A stretch of 25,224 nucleotides of DNA from Zoogloeaceae bacterium. GTDB lineage: Bacteria; Pseudomonadota; Gammaproteobacteria; Burkholderiales; Rhodocyclaceae. Numbering within the stretch: position 1 is the stretch's first letter; each line of letters opens with the position of its first letter. Below the pieces are notes generated by a model, which worked only from the letters and a program-made list of their open reading frames with translations, did no database searches and had not been told where the DNA came from. Of this stretch, positions 15,647 through 23,451 are shown in pieces. The translations under genes and the position numbers were made by a program. The DNA lies in contig JAISLJ010000189.1 of assembly GCA_031290955.1 (NCBI GenBank), positions 1-25,224 of the forward strand. Reading direction: 5' to 3'.

Positions 15647-16290
15647 TTTCTTCCCCCTTTCTGCGCCGCTTGCTCCTGTTCTGTCAGGTAACGGAAAGTC
15701 CTCACCTCCATCACCAGATTAAGCCGCCCTTGTCCTTTTGCGGATGGCGCGATTTTGAGATCATTCAACGTCACGATCCGTCCCAATTTACCGATATCCG
15801 CCGCAAAGTTGCCAAGGTCGTGATAGACGCCATCCAACTGCACAGCAATCGGAACTTCCATATAGAATTCCCGCTGGATTTCTTGTCCCGGCCTGAACAG
15901 ATCGAACATCAACCCACGCCCCAAACCAGCCTGATTGACCTCCACCAATAATGCCTCCACCTCGGCACTGTTTGGCAAGAGTTTCAGCAGGGCGCCAAAG
16001 GAACGCTCAACCTCGTCACGTTGTTGCCGATACGGCTCCAGATTGACAGCCTTGCTTTTCTTGTCGGCAAAATCCTGCTTCAAAGTTTCCACCTGCGCCT
16101 GCGCCGCAACCAGCTCGTCATACTTTCCGGACATGGCGAAATATCCGCCCGCGAGAACAACAAAGATCCAGATGCCAACCAAAAGCGTCAACTTGGGAAT
16201 CAGAGGCCATGTTCCGGGATTTCCCGTCGCATAGCGGAAATCTTCCGCGATCTGCTGGAAATCCAGACCTTTCTTCTTGACCGCATTCAT
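15643..16290 (-). CDS. pilO: Type IV pilus inner-membrane protein PilO
   Basis: A bitopic inner-membrane protein that dimerises with PilN and carries the PilP/PilQ link. The 215 aa have a short cytoplasmic N-terminus, one transmembrane helix (about 31-52, LTLLVGIWIFVVLAGGYFAM), a coiled coil (about 58-100) and a ferredoxin-like periplasmic domain with GLMFDLFRPGQEIQREFYMEVPIAVQLDGVYHDLGNF, the PilO signature. The start overlaps the pilN stop by 4 nt. Confidence 0.95.
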   Translation of the reverse strand: MNAVKKKGLDFQQIAEDFRYATGNPGTWPLIPKLTLLVGIWIFVVLAGGYFAMSGKYDELVAAQAQVETLKQDFADKKSKAVNLEPYRQQRDEVERSFGALLKLLPNSAEVEALLVEVNQAGLGRGLMFDLFRPGQEIQREFYMEVPIAVQLDGVYHDLGNFAADIGKLGRIVTLNDLKIAPSAKGQGRLNLVMEVRTFRYLTEQEQAAQKGGRK

Positions 16291-16880
16291 TTGTTTTCCT
16301 CCTCTGTCTTTCCGGAACCGGCTCCCGGTTTTTCCTTCTTCTCCTTTTCCAAGGTAAAGCTCATGGAAAATTTGCCCAGAGGGCGTCCGTTGACCAAATC
16401 AGCCTTGATTTCCTTCAACTGTGGGGCAGACGTCCAGTCAGAATCCTTGATGTTGCGCATGAAGACGGAAACACGGGAACTGGATTGCGTATAACCATCC
16501 ACAGTCACGACATTACCCGCCTGAATAACCTTGTCCAGATAGATGCCTCCCGGCGTCTGTTCCACCAGCTCGCTCAACAGACGCACCGCACTTCCACGAT
16601 CACCCTGGAGGGATTCGATGGCATTCTTGCGATTGAGCAATAACTGGATTTCCTCTTTCAGGCGATCAATCTCCTTGATCTGATCTTCCAGCTTTGTGAT
16701 TTCGCTGCGCAGGAATTCCTGCCGCTCCAGCTGGCCCGTCACCTGGGCATCCAGAATCCCCCATCCCAAGCCGACAATCGCCGCGCCAACGATCACAACA
16801 AGCACCAGCACTGCATTGAACTGGCGTTGTTTCTCCTGACGAATTTTCTCCCGATAAGGGAGCAGATTAAGGCGAATCAT
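16287..16880 (-). CDS. pilN: Type IV pilus inner-membrane protein PilN
   Basis: The PilM-binding partner of PilO. The 197 aa begin MIRLNLLPYREKIRQ, the conserved INLLPYR-type peptide that docks into the cleft of PilM. A transmembrane helix (about 22-44), a coiled coil (about 48-90) and a ferredoxin-like domain follow. The charged Lys/Glu-rich C-terminal tail (KEKKEKPGAGSGKTEEENK) is low complexity. The start overlaps the pilM stop by 4 nt. Confidence 0.95.
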   Translation of the reverse strand: MIRLNLLPYREKIRQEKQRQFNAVLVLVVIVGAAIVGLGWGILDAQVTGQLERQEFLRSEITKLEDQIKEIDRLKEEIQLLLNRKNAIESLQGDRGSAVRLLSELVEQTPGGIYLDKVIQAGNVVTVDGYTQSSSRVSVFMRNIKDSDWTSAPQLKEIKADLVNGRPLGKFSMSFTLEKEKKEKPGAGSGKTEEENK

Positions 16881-17959
16881 GATAGATCAAACCTCCGCAA
16901 TGCCAAACCACACGCCGTCATCAAGGAAGACGCATCGGATAACAGGCTTTCCCCGCGTACCTTGTTCGACAACGACATCCCCGCAAACGGATTCGCAACA
17001 ATGGTATTGACGTTCGTTCGCGCTGCCACCTGTTCATCGACACCATTGATGGCGGCGCAACCTCCGGAAAGGACGATGTGATCGACCTTGCTGTGTTGTG
17101 TCGAGGTGAAGAAGAATTGCAACCCACGCGAAATCTCAAGCGCCAAGTTCTCAAGAAACTGCGGCAGCAACTCCAGTTCATACTCTTCCGGCAGGGAACC
17201 CTCACGCTTGGCGATTTCCGCCTCACCATAGCTCATGCCGAAACGTCGCATGACATCCTGTGTCAGCGACCCACCACCAAACGCCTGATCCCGCGTATAG
17301 ATCTGGACCCCGTCACGAAGCACGGCAAGATTCATGGTATTTACGCCGATATCCGCCAATGCGATGATCGCTCCACTGCGCGCCTGTAACTGGTTGGAAA
17401 CCAGATCAAATGCCGCGAGCGCCGCATATGAATCCACATCCATGATTTCCACTTTCAGATCCGCCGCTTCCGCGACTGCGAGCCGATCCTCCACCTTTTC
17501 CTTCCGGGCGGCGGCAATCAGGACTTCCTGTTCGCCGGGACTCGACGCCGACGGGCCAATGACCTGAAAATCCAGATTGACCTCATCCATGGAAAAGGGG
17601 ATGTACTGGCTGGCCTCCGACGCCACCATGGTTTCCAGATCGTCTTCCCGCATGCCTGCCGGGACGACGATCTTCTTGGAAATCACCGCTGTCGACGGCA
17701 AGGCCATCGCCACGTTGCGAATGGAAGAAGACAGCCGCTTGAACGTGCGTCTGACGACATCACTGACCAGATCCGGCTGGGCGATGCTGCCGTCCACGAC
17801 GGCATCCTTGGGCAGCGGCTCAATCGCATAACGCTCGACCCTGTAGTCACTGCCGCGGCCCCCCGCAGACAGTTCCACCATTTTCACGGCGGAAGAACTA
17901 ATGTCCAGCCCCACGAGCGCACGCGCCTTGGATCCTGAGATAGATAGTCCGAAGCTCAA
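16877..17959 (-). CDS. pilM: Type IV pilus assembly ATPase PilM (TTG start)
   Basis: An actin-like (FtsA fold) cytoplasmic protein that binds ATP and PilN. The 360 aa show VGLDISSSAVKMVEL near the N-terminus, ADIGVNTMNLAVL, a GGGSLTQDVMRRFGMSYGEAE block and VLSGGCAAINGVDE near the C-terminus. The start codon is TTG at 17959-17957: a GGAGG stands 5 nt before it, no ATG lies nearby in frame, and the resulting N-terminus (MSFGLSISGSKARALVGLDI) fits the family. It is the first gene of pilMNOPQ and diverges from mrcA, the usual proteobacterial arrangement. Confidence 0.96.
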   Translation of the reverse strand: MSFGLSISGSKARALVGLDISSSAVKMVELSAGGRGSDYRVERYAIEPLPKDAVVDGSIAQPDLVSDVVRRTFKRLSSSIRNVAMALPSTAVISKKIVVPAGMREDDLETMVASEASQYIPFSMDEVNLDFQVIGPSASSPGEQEVLIAAARKEKVEDRLAVAEAADLKVEIMDVDSYAALAAFDLVSNQLQARSGAIIALADIGVNTMNLAVLRDGVQIYTRDQAFGGGSLTQDVMRRFGMSYGEAEIAKREGSLPEEYELELLPQFLENLALEISRGLQFFFTSTQHSKVDHIVLSGGCAAINGVDEQVAARTNVNTIVANPFAGMSLSNKVRGESLLSDASSLMTACGLALRRFDLS

Positions 17960-18092
17960 CTTGACCTCCGAGAATGCTCATTAAAAACCGGTAGTTACAG
18001 CAACCAACCAACAAACTACATGAGATGCTAGCAGCAACATTCCGCATTGTAAAGCAATTTTTGTCCTGCGCCCACCCAGAAAGCAGGAAGCG

Positions 18093-18098
18093 TATAAT
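18093..18098 (+). promoter_or_regulatory. Probable -10 box of mrcA
   Basis: A perfect TATAAT in the context gcg-TATAAT-gcgcc, with no good -35 at 16-18 bp. It overlaps an in-frame ATG (18097) that has its own AGGAAG. If the box is used, translation cannot begin at that ATG and must start at 18118 or 18133. Confidence 0.45.
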
Positions 18099-18117
18099 GC
18101 GCCACAACTTTAACTCC

Positions 18118-20514
18118 ATGTTTTGCCCTGCCATGCTGACCGTTCTGCGTTGTATCCTCTATCCGGCCGCGTTTTTCGCCGGTCTTGCGGTCATCTGCGC
18201 CGCCATTGCGCTTACTGTTGTGTTTACGGCATATCCCAGGCTGCCGGAAATCGATGTTCTCACGGATTACCGCCCCAAGATGCCCTTGCAGGTCTTCACG
18301 AGCGACGGTTTCCTGATCGGCGAGTTCGGCGCGGAACGGCGCATTCCCATCGGAATCCGGAATGTTCCCGCCCCCCTGAAGCAAGCCCTGCTGGCCGCCG
18401 AGGACGAGCATTTCTACCGGCACATGGGGGTCGACCCCATCGGCGTCGTGCGGGCTGCCGTCAATAATCTGCGGAAAGGCAACAGGAGCCAGGGTTCCTC
18501 CACTATCACCATGCAGCTTGCCCGAACCTTCTTCCTCTCGCCGGAAAGAAGCTACGAGCGCAAGTTCTACGAGGCGCTGCTCTCCTTCAAGATCGAGAGC
18601 ACACTGACAAAAGAGCAAATCTTCGAGATCTACATCAACCAGATCTTCCTCGGGCAACATGCCTACGGCTTTGCCGCCGCATCGCAGACCTACTTCGGCA
18701 AACCGCTCTCCGAAATCAACATTGCCGAAGCCGCCATGTTGGCGGGCATCCCGAAGTCGCCCTCCAAGGGCAACCCCATCGTGGATCCCAAGTATGCCAG
18801 GACGCGCCAGCAGTATGTGTTGCGGCGCATGCGCGAGCTGGATTTCATCACCGAGACGCAATATCGCACGGCGCTGGAGACGCCGATCCTCATCCAGCGG
18901 GAAAGTGTCGCCTCCGTCCCCGTGCATGCGGAATATGTTGCGGAAATGGCGCGCCAGATTGCCGTGGAGCGTTTTTCCGATGCCGCCTACAGCGCCGGAC
19001 TCCAGGTCATCACCACCATCAGCAGGGAACAGCAGGAAACAGCCTACGAGGCCCTGCGCCAAGGAATCCTGGAATATGACCGGCGTCACGGCTATCGCGG
19101 CGCGGAAGCCTATATTGACCTGCAACGCTTCGGCCCTGACGATGAAGACCGGGAACAGGCGCTGGACAATGCCCTGCGGGAATTCCCCAGTGTCGATGGC
19201 CTGCATCCCGCCGTGGTGCTGGAGGCCAGTCCCCGACAGGTGCAAGCCTATCTGCATGGCGGCGAGACCATCACCCTGGAAGGCGAAGGAATCAAGATCG
19301 CCGCTGCCATGCTGGGCGACAGGGCACCCGCGAACAAAAAGCTGCGGCCCGGTGCGGTCATCCGTCTCATGCAGGTGACGCTGCCGCCACCAAAGAACGG
19401 CCAGACGCCAACGACACGCTGGCAAATCACGCAACTGCCGGAAGTCGAGGCTGCCTTCATTGCCGCAAGCCCGGTTGATGGGGCCGTGCATGCCTTGGTC
19501 GGCGGCTTCGACTTCAATCGCGGCAAATACAATCATGTCACACAGGCATGGCGTCAGCCGGGTTCCAGCTTCAAGCCCTTCATCTATTCCGCCGCGCTGG
19601 AAAAAGGGTTTTCTCCGGGCAGCATCATCCGGGACGCCCCGATCGAGGTGGCCACCAGCAGCACGGGCAGCCGGGTCTGGCGGCCCAAGAACTATGATGG
19701 TCGCCATGAGGGACCGATGACCCTGCGCACCGCGCTCGCAAAATCCAAGAATATTCCTGCGGTGCAGTTGATCCTGGCCGTGGGCACCGGCTACACCCAG
19801 AACTACATCGCCCACTTCGGCTTCGACGCCCGGCGCAATCCGCCCTACCTGACGCTGGCGCTGGGTGCGGGTTCCGTCACGCCCTGGCAGATGGTCGGCG
19901 CCTATTCCATTTTCGCCAACGGCGGCTATCGCGTCCAACCCCATATCGTGAAGGAGATCCGCGACCGGCAAGGGCATGTGCTGGCGCAGGCGGTCGCGCC
20001 GCGCGCAGGCGACGAAACGCAACGCGCAATCGATCCCCGGAACGCCTACATCATGAATTCCATGCTGCGGGATGTCGCCATCCGCGGGACGGCGGCGCGG
20101 GCCTCCTCCATCCTGAAGCGCCGCGACCTGGCGGGAAAAACCGGCACGACCAACGATTACCTGGATGCCTGGTTCTGCGGCTTCCAGCAGACCGTCGTCG
20201 GTTGCGCCTGGATGGGCTTCGACCAGCCTCAGCGCCTGGGCAGCCGGGAAACCGGCGGACAGGCAGCGCTCCCCATCTGGATCGAATACATGAAGACGGC
20301 ACTGAAGGGTGTGCCCGAACAGCTTCCCCCACAACCGGAAGGCATCGCGCGCGCCTTTGGTGATCTCTACTATACAGAGAACATTCCCGCCGTCGACCCG
20401 ATGGCGGCTTTCCTGGAAGAACAGGAAGAAGAGGAAGAAGGACAAGAAGCGATACCCGTGGAAACCATCCCGGCCCCCCCTGCCCCACCCCCGCCGCTCT
20501 TCCCGGGATTTTGA
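18118..20514 (+). CDS. mrcA: Penicillin-binding protein 1A (bifunctional)
   Basis: A class A PBP that polymerises and cross-links peptidoglycan from the periplasmic face of the inner membrane. It has 798 aa with this start. A membrane anchor spans about 7-39. The glycosyltransferase (GT51) domain shows AAEDEHFYRHMGVDPIGV with catalytic Glu95, and QGSSTITMQLARTFFLSPER. An OB/ODD insert follows. The transpeptidase has SSFK (nucleophile Ser483), SKN and KTGTT (Lys674). The tail is Glu- then Pro-rich. The start is uncertain: ATG 18097 has AGGAAG 6 nt upstream but overlaps a TATAAT box; 18118 and 18133 have no Shine-Dalgarno. I prefer 18118. The divergent neighbour pilM supports the assignment. 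Confidence 0.95.
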   Translation: MFCPAMLTVLRCILYPAAFFAGLAVICAAIALTVVFTAYPRLPEIDVLTDYRPKMPLQVFTSDGFLIGEFGAERRIPIGIRNVPAPLKQALLAAEDEHFYRHMGVDPIGVVRAAVNNLRKGNRSQGSSTITMQLARTFFLSPERSYERKFYEALLSFKIESTLTKEQIFEIYINQIFLGQHAYGFAAASQTYFGKPLSEINIAEAAMLAGIPKSPSKGNPIVDPKYARTRQQYVLRRMRELDFITETQYRTALETPILIQRESVASVPVHAEYVAEMARQIAVERFSDAAYSAGLQVITTISREQQETAYEALRQGILEYDRRHGYRGAEAYIDLQRFGPDDEDREQALDNALREFPSVDGLHPAVVLEASPRQVQAYLHGGETITLEGEGIKIAAAMLGDRAPANKKLRPGAVIRLMQVTLPPPKNGQTPTTRWQITQLPEVEAAFIAASPVDGAVHALVGGFDFNRGKYNHVTQAWRQPGSSFKPFIYSAALEKGFSPGSIIRDAPIEVATSSTGSRVWRPKNYDGRHEGPMTLRTALAKSKNIPAVQLILAVGTGYTQNYIAHFGFDARRNPPYLTLALGAGSVTPWQMVGAYSIFANGGYRVQPHIVKEIRDRQGHVLAQAVAPRAGDETQRAIDPRNAYIMNSMLRDVAIRGTAARASSILKRRDLAGKTGTTNDYLDAWFCGFQQTVVGCAWMGFDQPQRLGSRETGGQAALPIWIEYMKTALKGVPEQLPPQPEGIARAFGDLYYTENIPAVDPMAAFLEEQEEEEEGQEAIPVETIPAPPAPPPPLFPGF

Positions 20515-20520
20515 GGGTCT

Positions 20521-20576
20521 TGCGGACAGCAGCAGTTCCCTTGCCCCCAAGGGCGCAAGGGGAAGCGCCGTCCGCA
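20521..20576 (+). terminator. Long imperfect hairpin after mrcA
   Basis: Perfect outer arms tgcggac / gtccgca enclose an inner stem (ttcccttgc / gcaagggg-aa with one bulge, and ccc / ggg). It begins 6 nt past the mrcA stop. No T-run follows, so it may be a weak terminator, an mRNA 3' stabiliser or a dispersed repeat. Confidence 0.35.
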
Positions 20577-20922
20577 GGGTGCCTTGTCCACAAAAACTGT
20601 GGATAAGTTTGTGGATGGGATGTCACAAACTGGAAAAAAACCTGTTGCGACAAGGTCTTTCCCGGTCTTGCCCGAAAACAAGGCGACCCGATTAAATTCA
20701 ATAAAATCAATCAGATAGGATTTTACCCGGCTTGTCAATCCCAAGGCAGCCACAAAAGCATGCCCGCCTTTCCGCTGGAATTCCCAGTTGTGGAATACGG
20801 CCTCAAGGGAATGCCTCGCAGGCGGGTCTTGGCAGACGGCAGTGAGCGGAGCGGCGGCGAATGTCCCACGGCGGTCAGAGCGGGCAAAGGTCGCGCCGAT
20901 CACGTTTGCAACGCTCGTCTGA
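20577..20922. other. Intergenic region with DnaA-box-like sites and an AT-rich tract
   Basis: I see no gene here. One perfect DnaA box lies at 20598-20606 (TGTGGATAA, the reverse of TTATCCACA). A one-mismatch copy is at 20584-20592 (TTGTCCACA), and two-mismatch copies are at 20610-20618 and 20789-20797. The first two also form a small hairpin (tccaca / tgtgga). About 75 bp further on, 20690-20726 is AT-rich in an otherwise GC-rich region. This could be a replication-origin-like or DnaA-titrating site, or chance. Confidence 0.4.
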
Positions 20923-20928
20923 TAGAAT
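20923..20928 (+). promoter_or_regulatory. Probable -10 box directly before the ubiA-like gene
   Basis: TAGAAT in the context ctga-TAGAAT-ggcgcg-ATG. The start codon follows after 6 nt, so the expected start point falls on or next to the A of the ATG. There is no Shine-Dalgarno and no clear -35. Confidence 0.4.
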
Positions 20929-20934
20929 GGCGCG

Positions 20935-21888
20935 ATGCCTGCCAAACCCACCGAACCCTCTCTTGCAACGCTCCCCAATCCCCTTGTCCGCTATGTTACG
21001 GCCACGCGGCCTGCCTTTCTTTCCATCACCCTGATTTCCTGCCTGATCGGTCTGGCGACGGCGCGGTTTGGCGGCGTTCCCCTGCACGTCGACCGGGCGC
21101 TGGCGACGATTTTTTTCGCGCTCCTGGCGCACGGCGGCATCAACGTGATCAACGATTATTACGACGCCCTGAACGGTTCCGATGCCGCCAACCGCGAACG
21201 GATTTTCCCCTTTACCGGCGGTAGCCGCTTCATCCAGAACGGTGTCCTGAGCCGGAGTCGCATGGGGCTTTTCGGGTATGCGTTGCTCTTTGTGGTCGTG
21301 CTGGCGGGATTGTGGCTGGTGTGGTTTTCTGGCCCGGAACTCTTCTGGATCGGGCTGGCCGGGCTGTTCTTCGGCTGGGCCTATTCCGCGCCGCCCTTGC
21401 AACTCATGTGTCGGGGCTGGGGAGAACCCGCCATCGTCGCGGGCTGGACGCTGATCGCGGCGGGCGCGGATTTCGTGCAGCGCGGGCAAATCGCGCTCCT
21501 CCCTTGGCTTGCCGGTTTGCCCTTCGCGCTTTTGGTCGCCAACATCCTCTACATCAACCAGTTCCCCGACCGGCAGGCGGACGCCCTGGTCGGCAAACGC
21601 ACGCTGATCGTGCGTCTGGGGCCGGAATCGGCCGCCTGGGGCTACCTGCTCATCGCTCTCCTCGCCTACGGCGTCATCCTGTGCATGGTCGTCAAAAGCA
21701 TCCTGCCCATGTGCGCGGCGGCAGGACTCCTTGCCTTGCCGCTCTCCCTTGCCGCCGCGCGCGAACTGATCGCCCACGCCAGCACGCCCGCCCGGTTGTC
21801 CGGCGCGATCAAACGCACGATCATCGCCGCCAATTCCAGCGGCCTTCTGCTCGCGCTGGGGCTGGCGTTTTCCAAGCCCTCTTCGTGA
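20935..21888 (+). CDS. UbiA-family prenyltransferase (MenA-like)
   Basis: A membrane enzyme that attaches an isoprenoid chain to an aromatic acceptor. The 317 aa have eight to nine hydrophobic segments. The first Asp-rich motif is NDYYDALNGSD (73-83), followed by FPFTGGSRFIQNGVLS. The second is NQFPDRQADALVGKRTL. The FTGGSR segment and the NDYYD form resemble MenA (1,4-dihydroxy-2-naphthoate polyprenyltransferase) more than UbiA, so a menaquinone role is plausible. No other men gene is in the window, so the acceptor is not proven and I give no symbol. The gene stands between mrcA and serS with its own putative promoter. Confidence 0.88.
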   Translation: MPAKPTEPSLATLPNPLVRYVTATRPAFLSITLISCLIGLATARFGGVPLHVDRALATIFFALLAHGGINVINDYYDALNGSDAANRERIFPFTGGSRFIQNGVLSRSRMGLFGYALLFVVVLAGLWLVWFSGPELFWIGLAGLFFGWAYSAPPLQLMCRGWGEPAIVAGWTLIAAGADFVQRGQIALLPWLAGLPFALLVANILYINQFPDRQADALVGKRTLIVRLGPESAAWGYLLIALLAYGVILCMVVKSILPMCAAAGLLALPLSLAAARELIAHASTPARLSGAIKRTIIAANSSGLLLALGLAFSKPSS

Positions 21889-21959
21889 AACAGGAACACC
21901 AGCTATGATCCGGAATGCAATCGAATGGAATATAACATGCAATGGCCCTGAATCCGGGG

Positions 21960-21983
21960 GGCATCCGTCGTCCGTAGGATGCC
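21960..21983 (+). terminator. Hairpin between the ubiA-like gene and serS
   Basis: A perfect 7-bp stem, ggcatcc / ggatgcc, with a 10-nt loop, lies 71 nt past the prenyltransferase stop. No T-run follows. Part of it resembles a segment after mrcA, so it may be a dispersed repeat rather than a terminator. Confidence 0.32.
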
Positions 21984-21993
21984 TTGCCCAACG

Positions 21994-21999
21994 TATAAT
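21994..21999 (+). promoter_or_regulatory. Probable -10 box of serS
   Basis: A perfect TATAAT in the context acg-TATAAT-gccg, with 35 nt between box and start codon. The -35 region is weak. The context matches the mrcA box closely. Confidence 0.48.
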
Positions 22000-22034
22000 G
22001 CCGTCTTTGTTTGCCTGAACCCAGAGTCCCCGCC

Positions 22035-23315
22035 ATGCTTGACATCCAACTTCTCCGCAACCACCCCGACCAAGTCGCGGCGCGACTGGCAACACGCGGC
22101 AAGGCCATCGACCTTGCGGAATTCTCCGCGCTGGAAGCCCGGCGCAAAACCCTGCAAACGGAAACCCAGGAGTTGCAAAACCGGAGGAACACGCTTTCCC
22201 GGGAAATCGGCGCATTGAAGGCCAGGGGCGAAAACGCGGACGACATCCTGCGCCAGGTGGCGGAAACCAAGGCGCGGCTGGAAGCGGCGGAACGGGAACT
22301 GGAAACCCTGCTGGGCGCAGTCAACGCCATTCTCGAAACCCTGCCCAACCTGCCGCACGCCTCAACGCCAGTCGGCGCGGACGAGCAGGACAATGTGGAA
22401 TTGAAACGCTGGGGCACACCCCGGCATTTCGAGTTCCCGATCCGCGACCACGTTGATCTGGGTGAAAAACTGGGGCTGCTGGATTTCGCGGCCGCCGCGA
22501 AGATTTCCGGGGCGCGCTTCGTCACCCTGAAAGGCGGACTTGCGCGCCTGCAACGGGCGCTGATCCAGTTCATGCTGGATACGCACACCCGCGAGCACGG
22601 CTACACGGAGGTCTACGTCCCCTTCCTCGTCAATCGTGAGAGCCTCTTCGGCACCGGGCAACTGCCCAAGTTCGAGGAGGATTTGTTCCGCATCATCCGC
22701 GCCGGGGAGGAAAACCCTTTCTACCTGATTCCCACGGCGGAAGTGCCGGTCACGAACATCATCCGCGACGAAATCCTGGCGGCGGGGACGCTGCCGCTCA
22801 AGTTCGTCTCGCACACGCCCTGCTTTCGTTCCGAAGCCGGTTCCGCCGGACGCGACACGCGCGGCATGATCCGCCAACACCAGTTTGAAAAGGTGGAACT
22901 GGTGCAGGTCGTGCATCCCGAGCAATCCTGGGCGGCGCACGAGGAATTGACGCGCCACGCGGAAATCATCCTGGAGAAGCTGGAACTCCCCTACCGGCGT
23001 GTCGCGCTCGCCACCGGCGACCTGGGCTTTTCCTCCGCCAAGACCTACGATCTCGAAGTCTGGCTGCCCGCGCAGGAGACCTACCGGGAGATTTCCTCCT
23101 GCTCCAATTTCGAGGCGTTTCAGGCGCGGCGAATGCAGGCGCGTTTTCGCAACGAGAAAGGCAGACCGGAACTCGTGCACACCCTGAACGGCTCGGCGCT
23201 GGCCGTGGGCCGCACACTGGTGGCGATCCTGGAAAACAAGCAGAACGCCGACGGCAGCATCACCCTCCCCGAAGCCCTGCGCCCCTACCTGGGCGGCGAG
23301 ACACGCTTGGGATAA
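22035..23315 (+). CDS. serS: Serine-tRNA ligase
   Basis: A class II aminoacyl-tRNA synthetase that charges tRNA-Ser (and tRNA-Sec where present). It has 426 aa, the usual length. An N-terminal antiparallel coiled coil (about 1-105, starting MLDIQLLRNHPDQVAARLATRG) contacts the long variable arm of the tRNA. The catalytic core has motif 2 CFRSEAGSAGRDTRGMIRQHQFEKVEL and motif 3 NGSALAVGRTLVAILENKQ. TAEVPVTNI and SSCSNFEAFQARRMQARFR are also diagnostic. The start at 22035 gives the family N-terminus. The Shine-Dalgarno is weak. No anomalies are seen. Confidence 0.98.
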   Translation: MLDIQLLRNHPDQVAARLATRGKAIDLAEFSALEARRKTLQTETQELQNRRNTLSREIGALKARGENADDILRQVAETKARLEAAERELETLLGAVNAILETLPNLPHASTPVGADEQDNVELKRWGTPRHFEFPIRDHVDLGEKLGLLDFAAAAKISGARFVTLKGGLARLQRALIQFMLDTHTREHGYTEVYVPFLVNRESLFGTGQLPKFEEDLFRIIRAGEENPFYLIPTAEVPVTNIIRDEILAAGTLPLKFVSHTPCFRSEAGSAGRDTRGMIRQHQFEKVELVQVVHPEQSWAAHEELTRHAEIILEKLELPYRRVALATGDLGFSSAKTYDLEVWLPAQETYREISSCSNFEAFQARRMQARFRNEKGRPELVHTLNGSALAVGRTLVAILENKQNADGSITLPEALRPYLGGETRLG

Positions 23316-23340
23316 CGGGGCGGACGAAGTTTTCCCCGAT

Positions 23341-23370
23341 TCCGGACAATGTTTTCCGGAGTCCGGATTT
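23341..23370 (+). terminator. Possible serS terminator
   Basis: tccggac (23341-23347) pairs with gtccgga (23361-23367) around a 13-nt loop and is followed by only three T. It lies 25 nt past the serS stop. Confidence 0.35.
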
Positions 23371-23390
23371 CGGCGCACCCATAAACACAA

Positions 23391-23416
23391 GGTGCGCTTC
23401 ATCCTTGAAGCGCACC
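23391..23416 (-). terminator. Probable terminator of the DUF1501 gene
   Basis: A perfect 11-bp stem, ggtgcgcttca / tgaagcgcacc, with a 4-nt loop. On the minus strand it is followed by the moderately T-rich ttgtgtttatg, 35 nt past the stop of the minus-strand gene. The two genes converge here. Confidence 0.5.
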
Positions 23417-23451
23417 AGAAAGAAATGTCGACCGCATCCGGATCAGACAGA

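Noticed and set aside
18028..20550. 840-codon open frame on the minus strand opposite mrcA
   Set aside because: The plus strand encodes PBP1A with all catalytic motifs. The long antisense frame is explained by codon bias.
20370..20978. 202-codon minus-strand frame covering the mrcA-ubiA spacer
   Set aside because: It has no family resemblance, no ribosome-binding site, and runs into mrcA. The spacer reads better as noncoding.
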